NCBI GenBank assembly: GCA_035288785.1
Contig: DATDZF010000033.1
Location: 1-10,898 of the forward strand
From: JACRGC01 sp035288785
Lineage (GTDB): Archaea > Micrarchaeota > Micrarchaeia > Norongarragalinales > SBBD01
Reading direction: 5' to 3'
Length of the DNA stretch: 10,898 nucleotides
The notes beneath the pieces are model-generated. The model made no database searches and was not told the DNA's origin. It was given only the letters and a program-made list of their open reading frames with translations. A program made the translations under genes and the position numbers. Each line of letters begins with the position of its first letter. The stretch's first letter is position 1. Positions 1 through 5,884 of the stretch are shown here, in pieces.

Positions 1-1
1 C

Positions 2-337
2 GAGGAGTTCACCGCGCAAATTGTCGTGCTCAACCACCCAACTGCCATTGGCAAGAATTACACGCCGGTTTTCCACCTGCACACATCGCAGGTCGCATGC
101 ACGATAACTGAAATACTGGAAAAGAAGGACCCGAAAACCGGGCAAACGGCGCAGAAGAACCCCGATTTCATCAAGACTGGCGATGTTGCAATCGTCAAGA
201 TAAAGCCAACCAAGGCAACCGTAGTCGAAAAGTACAGCGAATACCCGGCACTTGGCAGGTTTGCAATCAGGGACATGGGGCAGACCGTCGCAGCGGGAGT
301 TGTGCTGGATGTGGTCCCAAGGAAAGCTGCTGCCTAA
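2..337 (+). CDS. tuf: Translation elongation factor EF-1A (aEF1A), C-terminal fragment
   Basis: The gene is cut by the left edge of the window. Base 1 is the last base of an upstream codon and the open frame runs from base 2 to TAA at 335-337, giving about 111 residues. This is domain III of the GTPase that delivers aminoacyl-tRNA to the ribosome. The fragment begins EEFTAQIVVLNHP and ends with the family signature RFAIRDMGQTVAAGVV and a short Ala-rich tail. The segment DFIKTGDVAIVKIKP is also typical of archaeal and eukaryotic EF-1A. The GTP-binding domain lies outside the window. Next downstream on the same strand is uS10, the usual archaeal pairing, but here a T-rich tract and a TATA-like box separate the two. 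Identity is secure; the gene symbol follows common archaeal naming. Confidence 0.96.
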   Translation, partial: EEFTAQIVVLNHPTAIGKNYTPVFHLHTSQVACTITEILEKKDPKTGQTAQKNPDFIKTGDVAIVKIKPTKATVVEKYSEYPALGRFAIRDMGQTVAAGVVLDVVPRKAAA

Positions 338-349
338 AACGAATCGAAA

Positions 350-363
350 TTTTTTATTTTTTT
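350..363 (+). terminator. T-rich terminator after the EF-1A gene
   Basis: Two runs of T separated by one A begin 12 nt after the EF-1A stop codon. U-rich tracts without a required hairpin are the usual archaeal transcription stop signal. No strong stem lies immediately before it. Confidence 0.6.
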
Positions 364-454
364 ATGATTGTTTTCATGAGTTGAGAGGCCGAGATGAGGG
401 ATCGGTCCGTATGAAGAATACGCACCCTTCCGTCAAGCAGGCCCTCGCTTATGA

Positions 455-463
455 TTTTATAAA
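455..463 (+). promoter_or_regulatory. TATA-like box for the uS10 gene
   Basis: TTTTATAAA is the best TATA match in the gap between EF-1A and uS10. An archaeal start site about 25 nt downstream would fall near 485-490 and leave a leader of about 60 nt before the ATG at 549. That leader would contain a short hairpin, TGGCA (491-495) and TGCCA (499-503) around AAA. Nothing else in 364-548 looks like a gene; I found no tRNA-like T-loop there. Confidence 0.55.
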
Positions 464-548
464 CAGGGATATGCATTTGAATGGATGGTTTGGCAAAATG
501 CCATGCCACTAGTGCAAAAACCAATTTTCCCTTTAGCGAGTGTTCATT

Positions 549-851
549 ATGAAAGCAAGGATCAAGCTGGAAAGCCGTTCGTACGAGGATCTCGACGGCG
601 TATGCACCCAGATCAAGGACATTGCAAAGCGCGCGGGAGTGGAGGTCAAGGGGCCAATCCCCCTGCCGACAAAAAAGCTCAAGATCACCACACGAAAAAC
701 CCCGTGCGGCGATGGTTCCGACACCTACGAGAAGTGGGAATGCCGCATCCATAAGCGCCTGATGGAAATCAAGGCAGATGACCGCGTGCTTCGCGACGTC
801 ATGAGGATGGAAATACCAAAGTCCGTCTCGCTTGAGATGAATTTGAGCTGA
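549..851 (+). CDS. rps10: Small ribosomal subunit protein uS10 (archaeal S10)
   Basis: This 100-aa protein is a component of the 30S head. It begins MKARIKLESRSYEDLD and carries the family core GPIPLPTKKLKITTRK (about residues 35-50), followed by EKWECRIHKRLMEI, which matches the archaeal and eukaryotic uS10 pattern of EKWEMRIHKRLI. The length fits the archaeal family, near 102 aa. An in-frame GTG lies 9 nt upstream at 540, but ATG 549 gives the conserved K-A-R-I-K-L beginning, so I chose it. No clear Shine-Dalgarno sequence is visible, so initiation may depend on the leader. It follows EF-1A as in many archaea but has its own promoter candidate, and a T7 run follows the stop directly. Confidence 0.96.
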   Translation: MKARIKLESRSYEDLDGVCTQIKDIAKRAGVEVKGPIPLPTKKLKITTRKTPCGDGSDTYEKWECRIHKRLMEIKADDRVLRDVMRMEIPKSVSLEMNLS

Positions 852-858
852 TTTTTTT
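852..858 (+). terminator. T-run terminator after the uS10 gene
   Basis: Seven consecutive T bases immediately follow the uS10 stop codon. The remaining gap to the next gene (859-949) is pyrimidine-rich and includes that gene's TATA-like box. Confidence 0.6.
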
Positions 859-913
859 ACCCCAACCCCGAATTATTGCATTTTTCAATTACCCCCAAAT
901 TTTACCCTCCAGA

Positions 914-927
914 GATATGTTTTTATT
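914..927 (+). promoter_or_regulatory. TATA-like box for the GIDE-protein gene, probably leaderless
   Basis: An AT-rich stretch containing TATGTTTTTATT is centred about 27 nt before ATG 950. That is the spacing expected if the transcript begins at or next to the start codon. The earlier ATG at 917 lies inside this box, which argues against its use. Confidence 0.5.
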
Positions 928-949
928 GCCCCTAAAGATTACCTTACTC

Positions 950-1618
950 ATGAACATCATCTTGTTAATTTTTGGCCTCATTTTTGGCGGCGCCGGCTAT
1001 TTTGTGATCAAGAAGGCAAAGGATGAGGAAAACGCCCTTTATAGGATTTCGCGCCTCCCGCCAGTCCAGTTGGAGGATGCGGTTGATGGCGTCCCCTCCA
1101 AATGCTATGGCAGGATAATTTGCGATAAGCCCTACCCTTCACCATATACCGGAACTCCCTGCGTTTGGAGCAGGAGCGTAAAGGAGAGGTATGTAGAAAC
1201 GAGAGACAGCAAGGGCAGGCGCAGCGGCCGCTGGGAAACCGTGGAGGATGTCAGGAGGAGCGTGATTTTTGACCTTGATGATGGTACCGGCAAAATCGGG
1301 ATTAATTTAGAGGGAGTGCCGCTGGATTTCATTGATGCCAAGAAGGTGCTGGATGAGCCCGGCATGCACATGAACGGCGCAACAAGGAGGGAGGAGCACG
1401 TGATAATGCCGGAAAATGCGTTTGTTTACGGGATGGCAATAAGGAGCGGGAACCATTTGATGGTATGCAAGGACGCACGGGAGCCCCTGGCAATAAGCTA
1501 TGGGAAGGAGGAAGAGTTCCTAAAGCGCAAAAGGTCTGATGACAAGTGGGTGAATTTGGCCGGATACTCAATGGCTATCATCGGAGGGGCAATGCTCCTT
1601 TTTGGCATAATTTGGTGA
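950..1618 (+). CDS. GIDE-domain membrane protein (E3-ligase-type GIDE fold without RING)
   Basis: The protein is 222 aa when started at ATG 950. An N-terminal membrane segment (about residues 2-20) and a C-terminal one (about 201-222, ending in IIW) flank a soluble domain. That domain matches the GIDE pattern known from MUL1/MULAN and many prokaryotic proteins: SPYTGTPCVW (64-73), a charged strand ending WETVED (95-100), DLDDGTGKIGI (108-118), HVIMPE (150-155), VYG (159-161), and a final AISYGKEEEFL (181-191). In MUL1 a RING finger follows the second membrane segment. Here the protein ends at the membrane, so it cannot be a RING ubiquitin ligase. A role in membrane or envelope stress is inference. 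ATG 917 would add 11 residues but lies in the TATA-like box. The last bases belong to the first copy of a 66-bp repeat. The lemA gene follows. Confidence 0.8.
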   Translation: MNIILLIFGLIFGGAGYFVIKKAKDEENALYRISRLPPVQLEDAVDGVPSKCYGRIICDKPYPSPYTGTPCVWSRSVKERYVETRDSKGRRSGRWETVEDVRRSVIFDLDDGTGKIGINLEGVPLDFIDAKKVLDEPGMHMNGATRREEHVIMPENAFVYGMAIRSGNHLMVCKDAREPLAISYGKEEEFLKRKRSDDKWVNLAGYSMAIIGGAMLLFGIIW

Positions 1619-1842
1619 TGAATAACTTGTGGATTGCAAGGCATATTTGGCGATAAATTAGGAGGATCAAGAATAATTTGGCGATGCTCTGCTTATGGAT
1701 TATATGGGATATTTTGCGATAAATCAGGAGGGTTGAGGTTAATTTGGTGATGAATTGCATATGGGCCATGAGGCTTATTTGGCGATAAATCAGGAGGATC
1801 GAGGTTATTTTGGTGATTCGGAAAAGGGCATATTTGGTATCA
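1611..1842 (+). repeat. 66-bp nested tandem repeat between the GIDE gene and lemA
   Basis: Three full 66-bp units (1611-1676, 1677-1742, 1743-1808) and a degenerate fourth fill almost the whole gap. Each unit has two related halves of 35 and 31 bp that both start TTTGGYGAT, so that motif or a one-base variant recurs at 1611, 1646, 1677, 1712, 1743, 1778 and 1809. Every unit also contains ATAAATYAGGAGG. The first unit includes the GIDE stop codon (TGA, 1616-1618). GGTGAT and AGGAGG both match archaeal Shine-Dalgarno sequence. Each full unit can be read as a 12-codon ORF starting at the ATG in GGYGATG (1618, 1684, 1750) and ending CGATAA. The array leads directly to the lemA start region. Confidence 0.9.
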
Positions 1843-1845
1843 GAT

Positions 1846-1851
1846 GGTGAT
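1846..1851 (+). promoter_or_regulatory. Ribosome binding site of lemA
   Basis: GGTGAT, complementary to the archaeal 16S 3' end, ends 5 nt before ATG 1857. An in-frame TGA at 1848-1850 rules out a longer lemA. Confidence 0.65.
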
Positions 1852-1856
1852 TTGCA

Positions 1857-2414
1857 ATGGGAATCGAGTTTTTTATCATTGGTGGCGCTCTTGCAATAAT
1901 CGTGCTGGCAATAGTCGTAATATTCAACCGGCTCGTGCAGCTTCGGGAGAGGTGCAACGATTCGTGGAGCCAAATTGACGTGCAACTGAAAAGGAGGAAT
2001 GATTTGATACCAAACCTTGTGGAAGCAGTGAAGGGCTACGCGAAATTCGAAAAGGGCGTGTTCGAGAAGGTGGCGCTTGCAAGGAGCGGTTTTGCGGATG
2101 CAAAAACCGTGGAGGATATCTCACGGGCGAACGACAATATGGAAAAGGCAGTGAAGTCCGTATTTGCCGTAGCGGAGAATTACCCCGAGCTCAAGGCGAA
2201 TTCGAATTTCCTGCACCTGCAAGATGAGATTTCGGATGCGGAGGAACGGATTGCGTATTCACGGCATTTCTACAATGATACGGTTCTGAATTACAATAAC
2301 TCAATCCAGATTCTTCCGTGGAACCTGATTGCGGGGATTGCCGGCATGGTGCAAAGGCAGTATTTTGGCGCGGCTGATGTGGAAAGGAAGGCGGTGCAGG
2401 TGAAAATGGAATGA
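1857..2414 (+). CDS. lemA: LemA family protein
   Basis: The protein is 185 aa, the normal LemA length. A single N-terminal membrane helix (about residues 5-24) is followed by the LemA helical domain. Family signatures are WSQIDVQLKRRNDLIPNLVEA (37-57), VKGYAKFEK, ELKANSNFLHLQDEI in the middle, and the C-terminal YNDTVLNYNNSIQILPWNLIAG. The domain is a long helical bundle carried by many bacteria and some archaea. Its biochemical role is not settled, and it often sits near membrane proteases or envelope-stress genes. It lies downstream of a GIDE-domain gene and its stop overlaps the start of a Kunitz-domain gene (ATGA), so the three probably form one membrane-associated unit. The start is fixed by an upstream in-frame stop and a good Shine-Dalgarno sequence. 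Confidence 0.95.
   Translation: MGIEFFIIGGALAIIVLAIVVIFNRLVQLRERCNDSWSQIDVQLKRRNDLIPNLVEAVKGYAKFEKGVFEKVALARSGFADAKTVEDISRANDNMEKAVKSVFAVAENYPELKANSNFLHLQDEISDAEERIAYSRHFYNDTVLNYNNSIQILPWNLIAGIAGMVQRQYFGAADVERKAVQVKME
2398..2403 (+). promoter_or_regulatory. Ribosome binding site of the Kunitz gene, inside lemA
   Basis: AGGTGA ends 7 nt before ATG 2411 and lies within the last codons of lemA. With the ATGA overlap at 2411-2414 this supports real, coupled translation of the small downstream gene. Confidence 0.7.
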
Positions 2415-2707
2415 GATTCTTCGTGAAGGGGCCAAGCGGCGGGGCAATTATTGGCGCGATTGTCCTGATCCTTTTTTTGCTTGCAGCCAATATGTGGATG
2501 GGGAGCCAAAACCCCAATAAGTTGGGGGAACCAACGGATGAAAGATGCTTCCAAAAGCCGGTTGCGGGTCCGTGTAAGGGGCTGATTTACGGGTACTATT
2601 TCGATCAGAAAGATGCCTTATGCAGGGAATTCATGTGGGGCGGATGCGAAGGCGTAAGGCCGTTTGCATCAATGGATGAATGCAAAATGGCGTGCGAAGT
2701 TGGATGA
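2411..2707 (+). CDS. Membrane-anchored BPTI/Kunitz-domain protein
   Basis: The protein is 98 aa. The N-terminus has one basic residue cluster (R2, K6) and then a membrane helix at about 10-29, which fits a signal anchor with the C-terminus outside. Residues 46-95 form a Kunitz domain. The six cysteines (46, 55, 71, 79, 91, 95) have spacings of 8, 15, 7, 11 and 3 residues, against 8, 15, 7, 12 and 3 in bovine BPTI. The reactive-site motif GPCK (53-56) puts Lys at P1, as in BPTI, predicting action on trypsin-like proteases. YYFD (62-65), CREF (71-74) and WGGC (76-79) match the Kunitz core. The one-residue deletion falls at GVRPF, where BPTI has an Asn pair. The family is overwhelmingly animal, so an archaeal copy is unusual. 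Translation is coupled to lemA. The next gene is convergent, 64 bp away. Confidence 0.88.
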   Translation: MRFFVKGPSGGAIIGAIVLILFLLAANMWMGSQNPNKLGEPTDERCFQKPVAGPCKGLIYGYYFDQKDALCREFMWGGCEGVRPFASMDECKMACEVG

Positions 2708-2771
2708 TGTACAACTAAGCATGATAGATATCTGCTACTTGATTCCTGCTTCTGCAGTTAGGAAGGCAAAT

Positions 2772-3434
2772 TTAGCCCGTTTGCTCTACAGGCTCCGCTT
2801 TTCCTGCCGGCGCCTTGCCGGTTTTGCCTCCTTTCCTCGGCCTTGCGGATGACAAGTTTCGTGTCATAAGCCAATGTCCTCCGCGCAGCCTAACTCCTGC
2901 ATTATATGCATTCACAAGCCCATCCCGCAATGCTTGCTGTTCATTGCCTTCTCCTCGCACATCAAGCCGCTTGAGAAGGTAGGAGCGATCAAAGGAAATT
3001 CCCCTCAGCCCGTCCATTACCCCTTCTAAGCGGGGTCTTTGCGGCGGAATTCCCAACCTCCAGGTCCTATTCCCAGGCGAGTTCAAATGGGCCTTAATTC
3101 GGCTTTCAAAATCTTTTGCCCTGAACGGATCAAGCAAATCTACCCGCCTTACTTCCTTACCTCGCCTTTCCGCCTTGCGGCGCTCTTTTTTATCCACTTG
3201 TTCAACTTCAACTCGCCTATCTGCACCCCTACGCTCAGCTACTCTCCTCTCAACACCAACATTCGCAAAGCCGGCAAAAGCGGCTGCCAGCAAAGATGTT
3301 TGGAGGGGGCCTACGTCAGAGTCACGTTTTTTCAATACTTCGGGCCTGACAAAATCGTGCACAATTGGGAAATGCGCTTCCGCCATCGCAGCAGTAATTT
3401 TTCTCTGTTCCGGGGGTCTTGGGGCTTCTGCCAT
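2772..3434 (-). CDS. Uncharacterised Arg-rich 220-aa protein
   Basis: I do not recognise this family. The start is ATG 3434, 4 nt after AGGTGAT; a GTG 9 nt further up lies inside that Shine-Dalgarno sequence and is rejected. No membrane helix is evident, although residues 47-60 form a short Ala/Phe-rich patch. Residues 61-97 are a dense charged tract with repeated ERR, DRR and KAERR motifs, likely helical or disordered. Residues 106-195 look folded, with TWRLGIP (124-130), GISFDRSYLLKRLDVRG and an AYNAGVRLRGGHWLM segment. The tail (197-220) is Lys/Gly/Pro-rich. Basic charge would suit nucleic-acid binding, but that is inference only. A TATA-like box and a good ribosome site support expression. 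It is convergent with the Kunitz gene and downstream of EF-2 on the same strand. Confidence 0.75.
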   Translation of the reverse strand: MAEAPRPPEQRKITAAMAEAHFPIVHDFVRPEVLKKRDSDVGPLQTSLLAAAFAGFANVGVERRVAERRGADRRVEVEQVDKKERRKAERRGKEVRRVDLLDPFRAKDFESRIKAHLNSPGNRTWRLGIPPQRPRLEGVMDGLRGISFDRSYLLKRLDVRGEGNEQQALRDGLVNAYNAGVRLRGGHWLMTRNLSSARPRKGGKTGKAPAGKAEPVEQTG

Positions 3435-3438
3435 CAAT

Positions 3439-3445
3439 ATCACCT
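3439..3445 (-). promoter_or_regulatory. Ribosome binding site of the 220-aa protein gene
   Basis: On the minus strand this reads AGGTGAT, a seven-base match to the archaeal Shine-Dalgarno consensus, 4 nt before ATG 3434. It decides the start between two candidates. Confidence 0.7.
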
Positions 3446-3465
3446 GTATGGAATAAGTGGGAGGG

Positions 3466-3476
3466 ATATTTTTAAA
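3466..3476 (-). promoter_or_regulatory. TATA-like box for the 220-aa protein gene
   Basis: The minus strand reads TTTAAAAATAT, about 26 nt before the ribosome binding site. This predicts a short leader that begins just before the Shine-Dalgarno sequence. Confidence 0.5.
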
Positions 3477-3590
3477 ACAATATGTACGTGGTGGTTGAAT
3501 GGTAGGACGAAAAAGGTAAAAGGAAAACCAGTAGGGTCCTGAATGCTGATTTATTGATCAGGGATATGGCTAGGGATAGGCCAACTTGAT

Positions 3591-3613
3591 AAAAACCAAC
3601 AAAAGGAAAAAAA
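3591..3613 (-). terminator. T-rich terminator after the EF-2 gene
   Basis: Read on the minus strand, the first 25 nt after the EF-2 stop contain three T runs (7, 4 and 5 T, interrupted by CC, G and GG). No strong hairpin precedes it. This is a typical archaeal U-tract stop. Confidence 0.6.
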
Positions 3614-3615
3614 CC

Positions 3616-5802
3616 TCATTCCAGGAAGTCCTTCGACGTTGGCGCATTCTCCGGCTCTCCCTTGCGCTTCCGTATCTGGAGCTGGATCTTTGCCTGCAGG
3701 TCGGGGTTCAGCCTCTCGTAGCCGGCATATTCGTAGTACCATGCGGCCCTTCCCTGAGTTGCGCCCCGGATCTCGTTTGCAAAGCCAAACATCTCCGCGA
3801 CGGGCACTTTCGCGGTCACCGTGACTACCTCGCCTTCCTGCTCGATGTTTTCAACCTGCCCCCTCCTGCCCTGGATCTTTGTGGTGATGTTCCCAAGGTA
3901 ATCTGAGGGGGAGTTGACGACCAATTTCTGCTTTGGTTCCAATAGGGTGCATTTGGCCATCAACATAGCCGCATAGATGGGGCGCTTAATTGCGGGGAAT
4001 AGCTGCGCTGGCCCCCTGTGCGCCGGGTCCACATGGATCGTCGCATCATTCAGGATCACCTTCACTCCGATGCACTTCTCCTTTGCAAGCGGGCCCTGGT
4101 TCATGGCCTCCTCAAAAGCGGTGATGATGGATTCCTTGATGTCCGTCAAATATTGCACTCCCTTGGTCATGTCGAGGAAGAAGTTGCCGTTGTGGATGCA
4201 CATGACGGATTTGGCTTCATCCCTTGGAAGGCCGGCCTTGATCAATAGCTCGATCAATTCCTTCCCTTTCTTGTGCTCGTCAATTGTGCCGTCATTGATC
4301 GCATCGACAACGCTTTGCTCAACTGGTTTCACATAAATCTTGAACTTGTTGTGCTTGTTTGGGGACTTCCCTTCCAGCTCGGGCGATTCGCCAAAAATCG
4401 ATTCCTGGTATACCACGATCGGAGGGGAGGTGACAATCTCCACGCCCTGCTCGTTCTTGATCTTGTACTCGATGATCTCAAGGTGCAGCTCGCCCATTCC
4501 CGAAATCAGGTGCTCGCCGGTGTCCTGGTTGATCTCCAGCTTCATGGTTGGGTCCTCCTTGCCCAGCTTCTTCATGGCTTCCACAAGCTTGACAAGGTCG
4601 CGGGGATTTTTCGCCTCGATGCTCTTGGTAACGACGGGCACCGAGTGGTGCTTGATTTGCTCGAATGGCGTGATGTGCTCCTCTGAAACGGTTTCACCGG
4701 AATACACTTCCTTAAGGCCTACAAGTGCTACGATGTTGCCCGCGGGAACTTCATCGATGGTGATGCGGTCGGGGCCCATGTATACCGCGACGCCCTGCAA
4801 TTTCTCCTTCTTGAATTGTGAGGCTAGGTAGAGGTCTGAACCCTTCTTAAGTGTTCCCGAATAGAGCCTGCCTACTGCCACTTCGCCTGCATGGGGATCC
4901 ATCTGGATGGCCGTAACCATGAAGCAAGCGCTTCCAGCAGCATCAACATTGAGCATGCTTTTGCCAAGGCTGCTATCCAAATCGCCATGCCAAATGACCG
5001 GGACGCGGTACCTCTGGGCGATAAGCGGATTTGGGAGGTGGTTGATGATCATGTCCATTATGACCGGCCCAAGGGGTATGCTCTTTTGGAGCTCCGCATG
5101 CTTTCCATCCACGCACGCCTGGTAGATGTCCTTGAAGGTCATGCCCGACTTCTTCATCTGCTTGCCTGAAATCGCCCATTTGTTGAACGCGGTGCCAAAG
5201 GCGACATTGCCCTTCTGCACCTCGATTTGCCATTCCACCTTGAACTCCTCGGAGCCGAATGTGGTGATCAATTTGTTCACGCCGGTGATGATCTTGAGGA
5301 AGCGCTGCTGCATCTGGGTGGCGTCCAGTTTCAATTCGTTGATCAGGCGGTCAATTTTGTTGATGAAAAGGACTGGCTTCACTTTTTCCTTCAATGCCTG
5401 CCTTAGCACCGTCTCGGTTTGGGGCATGATCCCTTCAACGCAATCAATTACAATAATTGCCCCGTCAACTGCGCGCATTGCCCTGGTGACATGCCCGCCA
5501 AAATCAACGTGGCCGGGCGTGTCGATGAGGTTAATCAGGTAGGGTTGGCCCTCGTAAACGTAGGGTATGGAGATGTTTGCTGCCTTGATTGTGATCCCCC
5601 TTGCCTGCTCCTGCTCGTCATAATCAAGGACGCGCTGCTCGCCTGCGAGCTCCTGCGAAATGAGGCCCGCAAGGGCAACCAGGGAGTCGCTAAGGGTAGT
5701 CTTGCCATGGTCCACATGTGCAACAATCCCCATGTTCCGGATGTTCTGCCGGTTCTTCATCAATTTGCCCGCTTCCTCTGCGATGTTCTCCTTTCGTGCC
5801 AT
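3616..5802 (-). CDS. fusA: Translation elongation factor EF-2 (aEF-2)
   Basis: The ribosomal translocase GTPase, 728 aa from ATG 5802, matches the archaeal family length of about 730. GTPase motifs are AHVDHGKTT (28-36), the switch I segment RGITIKA (68-74), DTPGH (94-98) and NKID (148-151). The C-terminal domain has HVDPAHRGPAQ; its second His (about residue 595) is at the position modified to diphthamide in archaea and eukaryotes, so diphthamide enzymes should be encoded elsewhere. The final GRRGQVENIEQEG, FGFANEIRGATQGRA and RKRKGEPENAP segments are standard for aEF-2. The open frame continues 74 codons upstream, but those overlap the neighbouring gene and show no EF-2 similarity. MARKENIAEEAGKLM is the usual N-terminus, and a TATA-like box lies 37 nt upstream. 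It lies on the strand opposite EF-1A and uS10, so it is not part of their operon. Confidence 0.97.
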   Translation of the reverse strand: MARKENIAEEAGKLMKNRQNIRNMGIVAHVDHGKTTLSDSLVALAGLISQELAGEQRVLDYDEQEQARGITIKAANISIPYVYEGQPYLINLIDTPGHVDFGGHVTRAMRAVDGAIIVIDCVEGIMPQTETVLRQALKEKVKPVLFINKIDRLINELKLDATQMQQRFLKIITGVNKLITTFGSEEFKVEWQIEVQKGNVAFGTAFNKWAISGKQMKKSGMTFKDIYQACVDGKHAELQKSIPLGPVIMDMIINHLPNPLIAQRYRVPVIWHGDLDSSLGKSMLNVDAAGSACFMVTAIQMDPHAGEVAVGRLYSGTLKKGSDLYLASQFKKEKLQGVAVYMGPDRITIDEVPAGNIVALVGLKEVYSGETVSEEHITPFEQIKHHSVPVVTKSIEAKNPRDLVKLVEAMKKLGKEDPTMKLEINQDTGEHLISGMGELHLEIIEYKIKNEQGVEIVTSPPIVVYQESIFGESPELEGKSPNKHNKFKIYVKPVEQSVVDAINDGTIDEHKKGKELIELLIKAGLPRDEAKSVMCIHNGNFFLDMTKGVQYLTDIKESIITAFEEAMNQGPLAKEKCIGVKVILNDATIHVDPAHRGPAQLFPAIKRPIYAAMLMAKCTLLEPKQKLVVNSPSDYLGNITTKIQGRRGQVENIEQEGEVVTVTAKVPVAEMFGFANEIRGATQGRAAWYYEYAGYERLNPDLQAKIQLQIRKRKGEPENAPTSKDFLE

Positions 5803-5823
5803 AAGTAGTTCTACCTGTTGATT

Positions 5824-5838
5824 CTGATTAAAAATCAG
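5824..5838 (-). promoter_or_regulatory. Inverted repeat at the EF-2 promoter
   Basis: CTGATT and AATCAG form a perfect 6-bp inverted repeat around AAA, abutting the TATA-like box and covering the likely transcription start region. It could be a regulator site or a short hairpin. No bound protein can be named. Confidence 0.3.
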
Positions 5839-5845
5839 ATTTATA
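5839..5845 (-). promoter_or_regulatory. TATA box for the EF-2 gene
   Basis: The minus strand reads TATAAAT, 37 nt before ATG 5802. Transcription should begin near 5817 and give a leader of about 15 nt that contains AGGT. Confidence 0.65.
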
Positions 5846-5884
5846 GAGCTAATATTCAGCAGTCGAACGTTTAAAAAGGTTGTT

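Noticed and set aside
364..540. Possible tRNA between EF-1A and uS10
   Set aside because: A tRNA sometimes accompanies these genes, but no T-loop consensus or acceptor stem can be found on either strand.
1578..1985. Minus-strand 135-aa open frame with visible 22-residue internal repeats
   Set aside because: The repeats simply mirror the 66-bp DNA repeat, whose length is a multiple of three. The frame overlaps the lemA start and GIDE end antisense, and no ribosome site was seen.
3039..3542. Plus-strand 167-aa open frame
   Set aside because: It is antisense to the 220-aa protein, which has a promoter and Shine-Dalgarno sequence; the plus-strand translation has no recognisable pattern.
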